From positions 49,598 through 113,597 of the forward strand of contig NZ_JAASAH010000021.1 of NCBI RefSeq assembly GCF_012726235.1: a stretch of 64,000 bases of DNA. Reading direction: 5' to 3'. A model generated the notes under the pieces. That model did no database searches, had not been told where the DNA came from, and saw nothing but the letters and a program-made list of their open reading frames with translations. The position numbers were made by a program, and so were the translations under genes. Source of the DNA: Streptomyces sp. HNM0574. GTDB taxonomy: Bacteria > Actinomycetota > Actinomycetes > Streptomycetales > Streptomycetaceae. Of the stretch, positions 33,392 through 42,162 are shown in pieces; position 1 is the stretch's first letter; the number at the start of each line of letters is the position of its first letter.

Positions 33392-34021
33392 ATGGACCGC
33401 CCCAGTCCGCGCGGCATCCCCCGCGCCCAGCCACCGCCGCCAGGACCGGTGAGCCGGCTGCCGTGGCGGCGGCGGGGGCACCCGCTCTCGCGCCGTACGG
33501 ACCGGGCGCGGGCCTGGTGCGCGCTGGTCCTGCTGCCCGTGATGCTGGTGGCCACCCCCGTGTCGACCGTCCTCGCCGGGGCGGCCGCGCACCGGCACCT
33601 CGAACGGACCGCCGACCGCCAGCAGTCGGCCCGGGAGCGGGTCACCGCGTCCCTGGTGCACACCGCTCCGGTGCATCCGGAGCCGGGCTCGCCGGAGGCC
33701 CGCGAGACCCGCTACCCCGTCCCCGTCCGCTTCACCGATGAGGCGGGGCGCACCCGTTCCGGCACCGCCGAGGTCGTCCCGGGCCTGCCCGGGGGAGCCA
33801 CCGTCGGCGTGTGGACCGAGAACGGGCGGATCACCGACCCGCCGCTCACCCGCGGCCAGATCCTGCGCGGCACCGTGTACTGGGCGCTGCTCCCCGCCGT
33901 GGCCCTGCCGCTGACGGGCACGGCGGCCTACGGACTCGTCAGCTTCCGCGTCAAGCAGCGCAACCTCGCCTCCTGGGACGCGGCCTGGGCCGGCACGGCA
34001 CCGAGGTGGCCGCCGGGCTGA
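33392..34021 (+). CDS. Rv1733c-family membrane protein
   Basis: A 209-residue protein with two transmembrane helices, about 43-66 (ARAWCALVLLPVMLVATPVSTVLAGA) and 150-172 (GTVYWALLPAVALPLTGTAAYGLVSF), around an external loop. The pattern, including HRHLERTADRQQSARERVTASLV and PVRFTDEAGRTRSGTAEVVPGLPGGATVGVWTE, is that of Rv1733c. Rv1733c belongs to the DosR dormancy regulon in M. tuberculosis and is a strong T-cell antigen. GGGAGAGA precedes ATG 33392. It follows the ATPase gene by 75 bp. Confidence 0.85.
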   Translation: MDRPSPRGIPRAQPPPPGPVSRLPWRRRGHPLSRRTDRARAWCALVLLPVMLVATPVSTVLAGAAAHRHLERTADRQQSARERVTASLVHTAPVHPEPGSPEARETRYPVPVRFTDEAGRTRSGTAEVVPGLPGGATVGVWTENGRITDPPLTRGQILRGTVYWALLPAVALPLTGTAAYGLVSFRVKQRNLASWDAAWAGTAPRWPPG

Positions 34022-34074
34022 GGCCTCCCGGGGCGGCGATAGCGTAGGAGCGGCCCGGACGACGAGGAGGACGT

Positions 34075-34992
34075 GTGCGGTTCGCGTGGCAGGCCCTGCT
34101 GGCCGAGGTACCCGGGGAACAGGCCGCCGAGGCGCGGGAGTTCTACGCCGCGCGGACACCGGGGCGCGGCCCCGCCGGCCGCGCGGAGCTGGACGCTGCC
34201 CGCGCCGCGTTGCCCGCGCCCCGCGCCGCCGACCCGCCCGCGGACGAAGTGACCGCCGTGGCCGGGGAGTCACGCGTCCCCGTCCGGGTCCTCACGCCCA
34301 CCGGCGGCCCGCCCCGCGGCGTCCTGCTGGACATCCACGGCGGCGGCTTCTACCTGGACTGCGCGGCCCGGAGCGACGAGCGCAACCGCGCGCTCGCGGA
34401 GCAGCTGCGCCTCGCCGTCGTCAGCGTCGACTACCGGCTGGCCCCCGAACACCCCTGGCCCGCGGCCCCCGACGACTGCGCGACGGCGGCGCGCTGGCTC
34501 TTGGCGGAGGCCGGACCCCGCTTCGGCACGAACCGGCTCGCCATCGGCGGCAGCTCGGCCGGAGCCACCCTCGCGCTGACGACCCTGCTCCGGCTGCGGG
34601 ACGCGGGCGCCGCCGGCCGCTTCGCCGGCGCGGTGCTCCACTTCGGCGCCTACGACTTGAGCGCCCGCACCCCCGCCGGACGCCGCATCGCCGACGAGTA
34701 CTTCCTCCGGGCCTACGCGGGTCACGTCCCCGACCGCACGCTGCCCGACATCTCACCCCTCTACGGCGACCTCCACGGGCTGCCCCCGACGCTGCTGACC
34801 GTCGGCGCTGAGGACGTGCTGCTGGAGGACAACCTCGCGCTGGCGGCCCGCCTTTCGGCCGCCGGGAACGACACCGACCTCCGCGTCTACCCCGAGGCCC
34901 CGCACGGTTTCACCGCCCACCCCACGTCCCTGGCCCGCACCGCACTCGCCGCCGCCGACGCCTGGCTGCTGGAGCGGATCACCGGGGCGTAG
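34075..34992 (+). CDS. Alpha/beta hydrolase, hormone-sensitive-lipase type
   Basis: A 305-residue esterase. The HSL hallmark HGGGFYLD (about residues 88-95) builds the oxyanion hole, and the nucleophile is in GGSSAGATLAL (Ser about 160). The acid is in TVGAEDVLLEDN (Asp) and the His in EAPHGFTAH (about 283). It would hydrolyse short acyl esters in the cytoplasm. GAGGAGG precedes GTG 34075 by four bases. It lies 53 bp after the Rv1733c-type gene and may be cotranscribed. Confidence 0.85.
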   Translation: MRFAWQALLAEVPGEQAAEAREFYAARTPGRGPAGRAELDAARAALPAPRAADPPADEVTAVAGESRVPVRVLTPTGGPPRGVLLDIHGGGFYLDCAARSDERNRALAEQLRLAVVSVDYRLAPEHPWPAAPDDCATAARWLLAEAGPRFGTNRLAIGGSSAGATLALTTLLRLRDAGAAGRFAGAVLHFGAYDLSARTPAGRRIADEYFLRAYAGHVPDRTLPDISPLYGDLHGLPPTLLTVGAEDVLLEDNLALAARLSAAGNDTDLRVYPEAPHGFTAHPTSLARTALAAADAWLLERITGA

Positions 34993-35042
34993 GCGGCGCC
35001 GCGTACCCCGCCACGCGAAGGGACGCGGGAGGGGAACCCGCC

Positions 35043-35210
35043 GTGGGAGAAGTGCTGTTGATCGTGCCGGGGGCCGTCGGCGGCCTGGTCCTGCTCTGGC
35101 TGCTCGCCCTGGCGGGGCCGCGCGGCTCCCTGCTCACCGAGGCCGTCCGCCTGCTGCCCGACCTGCTGCGGCTGGTCACCGCGCTCGCGGGCCCGCGCGG
35201 GGTCAGTAGC
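35043..35210 (+). pseudogene. Truncated DUF1232/YkvA-like gene
   Basis: GTG 35043 after GGAGGGG opens GEVLLIVPGAVGGLVLLWLLALAGPRGSLLTEAVRLLPDLLRLVTALAGPRG. This matches a membrane helix followed by the DUF1232 start (VRLLPDLLRLLRALA). The expected continuation (YLLSPIDLIPDFIP) is missing and the frame becomes Arg/Pro-rich, running antisense through the next gene. I read it as a gene whose 3' half was lost where the convergent lipoprotein gene now ends (35203). Confidence 0.5.
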
Positions 35211-35736
35211 CGTTGCCCGGGCTCTCGTTCTCCTCGCCGCCGGTGCCCTTGCCCTCGACCTTCTCGCCCTCGGCGTCGAGGACGTACCACTCGGCGCCGA
35301 ACTGGTCGAGGTCCTGACCGTTGGTGTCGCCGGCCTTGCCGTCGCCCTGGAAGTAGTAGAGGGGGTGGCCGTCGTACACGACCTGCTTCTTGCCGTCCTC
35401 GCGGGTGGAGGTGGACAGCAGGTCCGCCTTGACGCCGTCGCCGGCCTCGGGCTTGCCGGAGGTGGTCAGCGGGGGCCAGGCTTCCGCGCAGTCGCCGTCG
35501 CAGGTCGACTTCGCCGAGGTGTCGGCCTCGAACAGGTACAGCGTGTGGCCTTCGCCGTCGGTGAGGACCTTGCCCAGCTCTCCGGCCTCCCGCAGCGACA
35601 CCTCCGCCTTCTGCTGCGTGCCGGGGCTCCGGCTCGGCTCCGCCTCCGAGCCGCCGCCCTCGTCCGAGCAGCCGCCGAGGACGGCGGTCAGCAGCACGGC
35701 GGCGACGGCGAGGAACGCACCGGAACGCGTGGACAT
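35203..35736 (-). CDS. COG4315-type secreted lipoprotein (DUF306/secreted repeat)
   Basis: A 177-residue protein with lipobox LGGC at residue about 23, then linker, then the secreted-repeat pattern: LGKVLTDGEGHTLYLFEADTSAKSTCDGDCAEAWPPL and VVYDGHPLYYFQGDGKAGDTNGQDLDQFGAEWYVLDAEG. Two Cys in TCDGDC form a characteristic pair. Such proteins are exported and of unknown function. ATG 35736 follows GGAGGCCCC. Its 3' end overlaps the truncated DUF1232 gene. Confidence 0.85.
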   Translation of the reverse strand: MSTRSGAFLAVAAVLLTAVLGGCSDEGGGSEAEPSRSPGTQQKAEVSLREAGELGKVLTDGEGHTLYLFEADTSAKSTCDGDCAEAWPPLTTSGKPEAGDGVKADLLSTSTREDGKKQVVYDGHPLYYFQGDGKAGDTNGQDLDQFGAEWYVLDAEGEKVEGKGTGGEENESPGNGY

Positions 35737-35894
35737 GGGGGCCTCCGAACGGGGACGGGGAAGAGCGGCGGAATGCCACCACAGTCCAGCGCCGCTCCGG
35801 CCCCGAGCGGAGCTTCCGCGCCCCGGGCCGGAGCGGAATCCGCCCCATCCGGCGATCCGGGACCGTCTGATCGGTCCACGCCGGAGGCTGCCGG

Positions 35895-37124
35895 CTACCG
35901 CTGCTTCTCGTCCCAGCCGTAGGTGGGCAGGGTGAAGAACTCCTCGCCGTCGAGACGGTCGGCGCTTCCGGTGGCGACGCCCTTCATGATCGACTCCACG
36001 CCGGTGCGGACGGTCGCGGTGAACACCTCCTTGTGCTGCTCACCCAGGTCGTCGGACTGGCCCCGGACCTCGAAGAGCACCGTGCCCGTCCCGTTCAGCG
36101 CGAAGGCGGAGCGGCCCTGGCCCGGGTACTCGCGCTCGTCGGGGTGGACGTAGCGGCCGATGGCCGACTCCGCCTGGCGCATGCCGTACTCGCCGTGGAT
36201 CCCCTTGGCGGCGGCGAGCGCGTAGCGCCGCGACTTGTCCTGGTCGAGCGCGGGCCACTGCTTCTTGTACTTGGCGCCGTCCCGCACGCCGAGCGGCGGG
36301 TAGTCGATCGCCATGGAGATCAGCTTGCCCTTCTGCGGCCCGCTGGTCAGCCGGTCGCAGGGGCCCATGTGGTGCAGGTCGACGTACGTCTCGACGTGGC
36401 CCTTCTCCTGCCGGAGCTGCACGTAGGTGTCGCGGATCGCGCGGGACTCGGGGGAGAGGAAGAAGCCCGGGTCGGTCTGCTCGCCGGGCAGGTCGGCGGC
36501 GCGGGGGACGTAGTCCAGGTCCGGGTTGAAGTCGCGGTTGAGGTCGAAGCCGGGCTCGGCGATGCCGTCGCCCTCCTCCGCGTGGTACCAGGCCCTGGGG
36601 GCGCCCGCGAGCTGCGGGAAGCGGTCGGTGACCCGGTCCCAGGGGAGCACGTTCATCCGGCGGTTGAGCTCGCCGCCGTCCGGGTTGACCATCGGCATCG
36701 CCACGAAGGTGATCCTGCGGAGCAGGGCGCGGGTCTCCGGGTCGTCGGAGGTGCCGAGGTGGTCGAGGATCTCCAACAGGGCCTCGGTGCCGGTGCGTTC
36801 GTTGCCGTGGATGGCGCTGGTGACCAGCACGACCTTCTTGCCCTGCCCGGCCCGGGCCCGCCACATCGTGCGGCCCTCGGCGGTCGTCCCCGCCTTGTCC
36901 ACCCGGACGCGCCCGTCACTGCGGCGCTCGACGGCCTTCAGCTCCCGGGTCAGCTCGCCGTGGTCCGTCCACCCGTCCCACGAGGGGTTCTCCTGGACCT
37001 GGCAGGTGTCGATCGGCGGGGTGGCGTGGGCACTTGGCGCGACGGTGACGCTCGCGCCGAGGACGGCGGTGGCGAGCGCGGCGCAGAGGGCACCGGGTCT
37101 GCGGACTGCTGCGGACGTGCGCAT
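35895..37124 (-). CDS. Secreted M14 zinc carboxypeptidase
   Basis: A 409-residue protein with signal peptide (ALCAALATAVLGASVTVAPSAHA). The M14 zinc motif HxxE is in SAIHGNERTGTEALLEIL (about residues 109-112), and the third ligand His in ETYVDLHHMGP (about 256). Catalytic Glu is probably in TVLFEVRGQ near the end. The family removes C-terminal residues from peptides or acts on murein peptides. GAGGAG precedes ATG 37124. Confidence 0.86.
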   Translation of the reverse strand: MRTSAAVRRPGALCAALATAVLGASVTVAPSAHATPPIDTCQVQENPSWDGWTDHGELTRELKAVERRSDGRVRVDKAGTTAEGRTMWRARAGQGKKVVLVTSAIHGNERTGTEALLEILDHLGTSDDPETRALLRRITFVAMPMVNPDGGELNRRMNVLPWDRVTDRFPQLAGAPRAWYHAEEGDGIAEPGFDLNRDFNPDLDYVPRAADLPGEQTDPGFFLSPESRAIRDTYVQLRQEKGHVETYVDLHHMGPCDRLTSGPQKGKLISMAIDYPPLGVRDGAKYKKQWPALDQDKSRRYALAAAKGIHGEYGMRQAESAIGRYVHPDEREYPGQGRSAFALNGTGTVLFEVRGQSDDLGEQHKEVFTATVRTGVESIMKGVATGSADRLDGEEFFTLPTYGWDEKQR

Positions 37125-37374
37125 GAGGCTCCTCGGTTCGTCGGACGGGGGACGAGCGGATGACGAGCACGGACGTACGGGACGGGCAGTGCGGCACGGG
37201 CGGCGTACTGAACGGTCTTGCAGTACCGCCCCGTTGATACAACCCGCGCCGACGCGGCCGGTCAAGACACCCGCACCCGGCCGAAGTCGCCCGCACCGGC
37301 CGGCGGTTGGCGGCGCCGCGTCCCCCCGTACGCTTCCTCCGGTCAGCAGGCCGAGGTGGACGGAGACGGAGCAC

Positions 37375-38112
37375 ATGGCGGGGGAGAGGGACGTACGCGG
37401 GCTCGCGGCGGCGGTCGAACGGGCGGCGCGGGAGGCGCGGGAGCCCGAGGAGGCCGGGAACGGCGGCGCGGCCGCGGAGAGTTCGGACGGGGACGCACCG
37501 GGGCCGGGGCCGGTGGGCTGGTTCCTGTTCGTCGCGGTGTGCGCCGTGGCCGCGCCCGGGCTGATGTGGCTCGCGCCGGTGGTGCCGCTGCCGGGGCCGG
37601 TGGGCGGCGCGGTCTTCCTGGTCTGTGCGCTGCTGGTCCCGCTGGCGCTCGTCCTGGTGCCCGCCGTCCGGCTGCGCCGCGTCCCGCACCGGAAGACGCC
37701 GGCGCCGGCCGCCCTCTCGCTCACCGTCGCCCTCGCCGCCACGGTCGGGGTGGCGATCATCGCCCGAACCGGCGGCGAGGAACGGGCGTTGGAGCAGCGG
37801 GGCGTGTGGACCGGCGCCGTCGTCACCGAGGTCGACAACCGCAAGACCGACACGTGCACGCTCCGCACGGCCGGCGGCCGCGAGATCTCACCCCTGCTCT
37901 CCGAGGGCGACGGCTGCGACGCGGAACGCGTGCGGCGGGGCGAGCGGATGCGGGTGCTCCACGACCCCGAGGGCGCGGCGGGACCGGTCGAGGAGACCGA
38001 GGTGGACCTGGACTCCGGCGCGTACGCCGGCCCCGTCGGCGGCCTGGTGGCCCTCACCGTGCTGACCGGCACCTGGGGCTGCGTCCGCCTCGGCCGCCGC
38101 GAAACCGAGTAG
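37375..38112 (+). CDS. DUF3592-like membrane protein
   Basis: A 245-residue protein with a soluble N-terminus, three or four hydrophobic helices (WFLFVAVCAVAAPGLMWLAPVVPL; GGAVFLVCALLVPLALVLVPAVRL; ALSLTVALAATVGVAIIA; PVGGLVALTVLTGTWGCV) and an external domain between them. That domain, RGVWTGAVVTEVDNRKTDTCTLRTAGGREISPLLSEG...RRGERMRVLHDPEG, resembles the DUF3592 beta-barrel. Function unknown. ATG 37375 has GGAGACGGAG upstream. Confidence 0.6.
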   Translation: MAGERDVRGLAAAVERAAREAREPEEAGNGGAAAESSDGDAPGPGPVGWFLFVAVCAVAAPGLMWLAPVVPLPGPVGGAVFLVCALLVPLALVLVPAVRLRRVPHRKTPAPAALSLTVALAATVGVAIIARTGGEERALEQRGVWTGAVVTEVDNRKTDTCTLRTAGGREISPLLSEGDGCDAERVRRGERMRVLHDPEGAAGPVEETEVDLDSGAYAGPVGGLVALTVLTGTWGCVRLGRRETE

Positions 38113-38227
38113 GACGACGGGGGAATTCCCCCGCGGAACACCGCACCGGGGAATGATTCCGGCCGTTTGTCCGCCGCGCCGGAATGTGCTCCCCGTGCCG
38201 GATCGGCGCCGGTATCAGGGTGGATTC

Positions 38228-39835
38228 ATGACCGACTCCAGCACGCCCCCGGGCGGATTCTCCGTCGACCCCGAAGACAAGCGCTACCCCTCACTGAGCC
38301 GGGGGTTCAATCAGCGCTGGCTCAGCACCCCCGAGTACATCAGAACCGTCACCTCGTCCGAGGACACCAGAAACGCATTGCAGACGGCATTCGACGAGAC
38401 GCCGTCCGACCCCGGCCGCACCCGGATCACCGCACGTTCCGGCGGGCACTGCTACGAGGATTTCGTCTGCGCGCCCGACGTCCGCGTCATCCTCGACCTC
38501 AGCCCCCTGTGCGGAATGTACTGGGACGGGGAAATGCGCGCCCAGTGCGTCGAGGCGGGCGCGACCAACTGGCACACCTACAGCCACCTCTACCCGGCCA
38601 CCGGCCGCGCCCTTCCCGGCGGCACCTGCTATTCGGTCGGCCTGGGCGGCCACATCACCGGCGGCGGCTACGGAATGCTCTCCCGCAAGTACGGGCTGAC
38701 CGTCGACTACCTGTACGCCGTCGAGGTCGCCGTGGTCGACGAGCAGGGCACCGCCCGGCTGGTCACGGCCCGGATCGACGACCCCGACCCGTGGCGGAAG
38801 GCGCTGGCCTGGGCGCACACCGGGGGAGGCGGCGGCAATTTCGGCATCGTCACCCGGTTCTGGTTCCGGGACGTTCCCGAACCGCCCAGCAGCGTGATGC
38901 TCTGCGGCCTGGAATGGAAATGGTCCGACTTCAAGAACCCGGGCGAATTCCACGCCCTGCTGAACGCGTACGGCAGGTACTTCCAGCAGCACCAGGACCA
39001 CCGGACCGTCGAGGGCAGCCTGTTCACCCTCCTCAAGCTGAACCACCGCAGCAACGGAAAGATCGGCCTCATCGCCCAGATCGACGCGGACGACCGCATC
39101 GCCGGTGATCGAGCCATCACGGAATTCCTCGACACCCTCGACGGCGCGATCACCCCGGCGGCCCAGCCGCTCAGCACGGCAATGGGCGAACACCCGCCGC
39201 TGCCCACCATGAAGACCCCGCAGTACCTGCCCTGGCTCACCGCGACCCAGACCCTCAACGCCTCGGGCGAGAATCTCTGCGGCAAGTACAAGTCGGCGTA
39301 CATCAGGGAGCCGTTCACGCCGGAGCAGATCACCGCCATGTGGGACTGCCTCGGAAACACCCGGTTCACCGAGTACACCAATCCGAGCGCGCTCATCCAG
39401 ATCGATTCCTACGGCGCCGCGGTCAACCGCGCGGAGTTCACAGGAATGCGCACCGCCGTCCAGCAGCGCGACTCCATCATGAAAATGCAGTACCAGGTGT
39501 ACTGGCCGGTGGACGAGGAGGAGAAGGAACACCTCGACTGGATCCGCGAGACCTACACCGCCACCTTCGCCGCGACCCACGGCGTACCCGCGGTCAGCAC
39601 CGGGCAGGAGCCGCGCAACACCGACGGCTGCTACATCAACTACCCGGACGCCGATCTGCCCGACGGCCGCCCGGACTCCCTCGCCGACGGCTGGCCGACG
39701 CTCTACTACAAGGACGCCTATCCGGCGCTCCGCAGGGTCAAGCGCCACTGGGACCCGCGGAACGTCTTCCGCCACCAGCAGTCGGTCGAACCCGCCGAGC
39801 ACTACGACCCGGGGAAGCCGCCGCTGCTGCCCTGA
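38228..39835 (+). CDS. FAD-dependent oxidoreductase with bicovalent flavin site (BBE family)
   Basis: A 535-residue VAO/BBE-type enzyme. The covalent FAD His is His74 in RSGGHCYEDF and the covalent Cys is Cys134 in PGGTCYSVGLGGHITGGGYG. Both are also present in glucooligosaccharide oxidase and the aclacinomycin oxidase AknOx. The BBE C-terminal motif WPTLYYKDAYPALRRVKRHWDPRNVFRHQQSV lies at about 495-525. No signal peptide is seen, and the DSSTPPGGFSVDPEDKRYP start lacks hydrophobicity. It likely oxidises a sugar or alcohol with O2. It is alone between a DUF3592-like gene and a convergent sigma factor, so its pathway is unknown. Confidence 0.88.
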   Translation: MTDSSTPPGGFSVDPEDKRYPSLSRGFNQRWLSTPEYIRTVTSSEDTRNALQTAFDETPSDPGRTRITARSGGHCYEDFVCAPDVRVILDLSPLCGMYWDGEMRAQCVEAGATNWHTYSHLYPATGRALPGGTCYSVGLGGHITGGGYGMLSRKYGLTVDYLYAVEVAVVDEQGTARLVTARIDDPDPWRKALAWAHTGGGGGNFGIVTRFWFRDVPEPPSSVMLCGLEWKWSDFKNPGEFHALLNAYGRYFQQHQDHRTVEGSLFTLLKLNHRSNGKIGLIAQIDADDRIAGDRAITEFLDTLDGAITPAAQPLSTAMGEHPPLPTMKTPQYLPWLTATQTLNASGENLCGKYKSAYIREPFTPEQITAMWDCLGNTRFTEYTNPSALIQIDSYGAAVNRAEFTGMRTAVQQRDSIMKMQYQVYWPVDEEEKEHLDWIRETYTATFAATHGVPAVSTGQEPRNTDGCYINYPDADLPDGRPDSLADGWPTLYYKDAYPALRRVKRHWDPRNVFRHQQSVEPAEHYDPGKPPLLP

Positions 39836-39850
39836 GCCCCGGCCGCGCGG

Positions 39851-40600
39851 TCAGTCCCCGGAGTGCCCGGACGCCGTCAGCGTGCGGATGGCGTGCGAGG
39901 CGTGGGTGAGGGTGCGGGTGATGTCGGCGGTGGGCAGGGCGAGTTCGGCGGCGATCTGTTCGGGCGAGAGGTGCCGGAAGTAGCGCATGTGCAGCACCCG
40001 CAGCTCGTGCTCGGACAGTGACCCGCCGTCCTCGTCCTCCGGCGTACCCCGGGCGTCACCCTCGGTGGTCAGCGCGGTGTCCAGGCCGAGCGACACCTGG
40101 CTGTCCAGCACCTCCAGACCGAGCACCACGTCGTCCTCGTCCAGGCCCGCGCGGGCGGCGATCCGGGCGACGACCGCGTCGCCCGGGCCCGTGCGGCCCT
40201 CCAGCTTCTGCAGCGTGCCCCGGACCACGTCCCGCACCTTGCCCACCTGCCGGAGCACGTCGTTGACCGGGTCGTCCTCCTCATGCCCCCGCTGGAGCTC
40301 GGCGCGGATCACCTCGTCCGCGAACGCCTCGAAGGCGCCGTCCCGCTCGGGCACGTAGCGGCCGAGCGCCTCGACGAGTCCCGCGTCGGCCGCCTGCCGC
40401 AGCTCCTCGCGTCCGACGGCGGGGCCGGCGTAGCGGCGGGCGAGGCGGCGGGCGGTGGGCTGCCAGGCGTCGACGAGCCGGGCGAGCACCTGCCGCCGCT
40501 CCGGACCGTCCGGCAGCGAGGTGAGGAAGGCGAACTCCTGACCGGCGTCCTCGCCGGCGGAGCCGGGCGTACGGGTACCTGCGGTGGTGACGAAGCTCAT
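39851..40600 (-). CDS. SigB/SigF/SigG-type RNA polymerase sigma factor
   Basis: A 249-residue sigma factor. Region 2 at about 40-105 (WQPTARRLARRYAGPAVGREELRQAADAGLVEALGRYVPERDGAFEAFADEVIRAELQR), a weak region 3, and region 4 at 195-240 (LSEHELRVLHMRYFRHLSPEQIAAELALPTADITRTLTHASHAI). The conserved RRF-type aromatic residues that melt the -10 element are poorly kept in region 2. It is probably a stress or developmental sigma factor with relaxed specificity. No anti-sigma gene is adjacent. Confidence 0.8.
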   Translation of the reverse strand: MSFVTTAGTRTPGSAGEDAGQEFAFLTSLPDGPERRQVLARLVDAWQPTARRLARRYAGPAVGREELRQAADAGLVEALGRYVPERDGAFEAFADEVIRAELQRGHEEDDPVNDVLRQVGKVRDVVRGTLQKLEGRTGPGDAVVARIAARAGLDEDDVVLGLEVLDSQVSLGLDTALTTEGDARGTPEDEDGGSLSEHELRVLHMRYFRHLSPEQIAAELALPTADITRTLTHASHAIRTLTASGHSGD

Positions 40601-40679
40601 ACCTCCACCGTGCGCCCGTGAGCCCGGAACGCCAAGGGACCAAGGTCCCGATCCGCCCGGACGGCCCCGGCGGGACCCC

Positions 40680-41459
40680 TCACTCCGTCCCGGCCTCGCT
40701 CGCCACGTCCACGTCGAGGACGCCGTCCAGTTCGCTGAGCGAGGCCACCAGCGCGGACAGGTCGCCCGCGCCCTCCAGTCCGACCTGCACCGTCACCACC
40801 CGCTCCCGCGCCCCGTGCCGGGGCAGCAGCTCCTCGCCCGCCACATGGGCCCCGGTACGCGAGGTCGCCACCCGGGCCACCACGTACCCGGACCGGGTGA
40901 TGTCGGCCAGCACCTCGCCGAGCAGGCCGCGGCCCTGCACGTACCGCACGTTCAGCGTCGGCGCCGGTGACGTCCAGCGGTCGACAGCCCAGCGGGTGGC
41001 CACGGGCAGCAGCAGGATCGCCACGAAGTACGCGACCGTGGCGACCAGCGCCAGCACCAGCAGACCCGCACCGGCGGCCGCCCCCACCGCGGCCGTGAGC
41101 CAGATGCTGGCCGCCGTGGTCAGCCCTCGTACGGCGTCCCGCTTGACGAAGATGATCCCGCCGCCGATGAACCCGAGCCCGGAGACGATCTGCGCCGCCA
41201 CCCGCGAGGGGTCCAGCATCACCTCGCCGTCGCTGAGCACGTCCCCGAAGCCGTACTTGCTGACGAGCATGAACAGCGCCGAGGCGAAACCCACCACGGT
41301 GTAGGTGCGCAGCCCCGCCGACTTCTGCTTGACCTCCCGCTCCAGCCCGATCGCGGCCGACAGCACGAACGCGGTGCCGAACTCGGCCACCTGCTCCCAG
41401 CCCTGCCCCGACAGCTGCCCGAACGCCAGATACCCCGAAAAGGTCATATCTCCCGCCAT
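40680..41459 (-). CDS. MgtC/SapB-family membrane protein
   Basis: A 259-residue protein with about five hydrophobic helices. The MgtC hallmarks SAAIGLEREVKQKSAGLRTYTVVGFASALFMLVS and PSRVAAQIVSGLGFIGGGIIFVKRDAVRGLTTAASIWLTAAVG are present. The C-terminal 100 residues form an ACT-like regulatory region (LNVRYVQGRGLLGEVLADITRSGYVV). MgtC proteins adapt cells to low Mg or acid and modulate the F-ATPase or magnesium transport. The ATG at 41459 (with AGGG RBS) is chosen; ATG 41447 is close behind. Confidence 0.85.
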   Translation of the reverse strand: MAGDMTFSGYLAFGQLSGQGWEQVAEFGTAFVLSAAIGLEREVKQKSAGLRTYTVVGFASALFMLVSKYGFGDVLSDGEVMLDPSRVAAQIVSGLGFIGGGIIFVKRDAVRGLTTAASIWLTAAVGAAAGAGLLVLALVATVAYFVAILLLPVATRWAVDRWTSPAPTLNVRYVQGRGLLGEVLADITRSGYVVARVATSRTGAHVAGEELLPRHGARERVVTVQVGLEGAGDLSALVASLSELDGVLDVDVASEAGTE

Positions 41460-41594
41460 GCCGGGCACCCTAGAGTGCCCGCCGTACTCCGCTCGGGGCG
41501 CCACACCGTCCGCGCGGCCCGGGCCCGGCGGGCACGGCGGCGCGGACGGGCAGGCTGGGCGGGCCGGTCAGGACCCCGACGCCGAGGAGCACCG

Positions 41595-42104
41595 ATGGAC
41601 GTCACCGCACTGCTGCTGGACGGTTTCTCGCGCATCCGGGAGGAGGTGCACGAAGTCCTCGACGGGCTCTCCGGGCGTGAGCTCAACGCCCGTACCGACA
41701 GCGGCGCGAACTCCGTCGCGTGGCTGGTGTGGCATCTGTCCCGGGTGCAGGACGACCACGTGGCCGACGCGGCGGAGGCCGAACAGGTCTGGACGGACGA
41801 CGGGTTCGACGAGCGCTTCGGCCTGAGCCTGCCCGCCGGATCGACGGGTTTCGGCCACTCCGCGCGGGACGTCGCCAAGGTCCACGTCACCGGGCCGGCG
41901 CTGCTCGCCGAGTACCACGACGCGGTGCAGGCCAGGACCGGCGACTTCGTCCGCGGCCTGGACGGGGCGGCGCTCGACGTGGTTGTGGACGCCTCCTGGG
42001 ACCCGCCCACCACGCTCGGTGTCCGGCTGGTCAGTGTGCTGTCCGACGGGCTCCAGCACGTCGGGCAGGCCGCGTTCGTCAAGGGCGCCCTGCGCCGGGG
42101 CTGA
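41595..42104 (+). CDS. DinB-family (mycothiol-dependent-type) protein
   Basis: A 169-residue four-helix-bundle protein. GFSRIREEVHEVLDGLSGREL starts the fold, and the metal-site histidines are in VAWLVWHLSRVQDDHVAD (HxxxxxxH) and GLQHVGQAAFVKGALR. The fold is shared with mycothiol-dependent isomerases and S-transferases in actinobacteria. It would act on a thiol adduct or other small compound. GAGGAG precedes ATG 41595. Confidence 0.8.
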   Translation: MDVTALLLDGFSRIREEVHEVLDGLSGRELNARTDSGANSVAWLVWHLSRVQDDHVADAAEAEQVWTDDGFDERFGLSLPAGSTGFGHSARDVAKVHVTGPALLAEYHDAVQARTGDFVRGLDGAALDVVVDASWDPPTTLGVRLVSVLSDGLQHVGQAAFVKGALRRG

Positions 42105-42112
42105 CACGGAAC

Positions 42113-42146
42113 GTGAGGGCCCGCCGGTCTCCCGGCGGGCCCTCAC
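42113..42146. terminator. Hairpin terminator
   Basis: Arms 42113-42127 and 42132-42146 are exact reverse complements (15 bp) around a 4-nt loop, between the convergent DinB gene and the small secreted protein gene. It serves both. Confidence 0.8.
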
Positions 42147-42162
42147 GCGGAGCGGGGGCCGA

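Noticed and set aside
32167..34273. Long minus-strand frames over the DksA, ATPase and Rv1733c genes
   Set aside because: Composition is Arg/Ala/Pro-rich shadow sequence, with no motif; the plus-strand genes have clear families.
37218..38156. 312-residue plus-strand frame over the DUF3592-like gene
   Set aside because: Very Arg/Gly-rich with no hydrophobic helices; the 37375 frame gives a sensible membrane protein.
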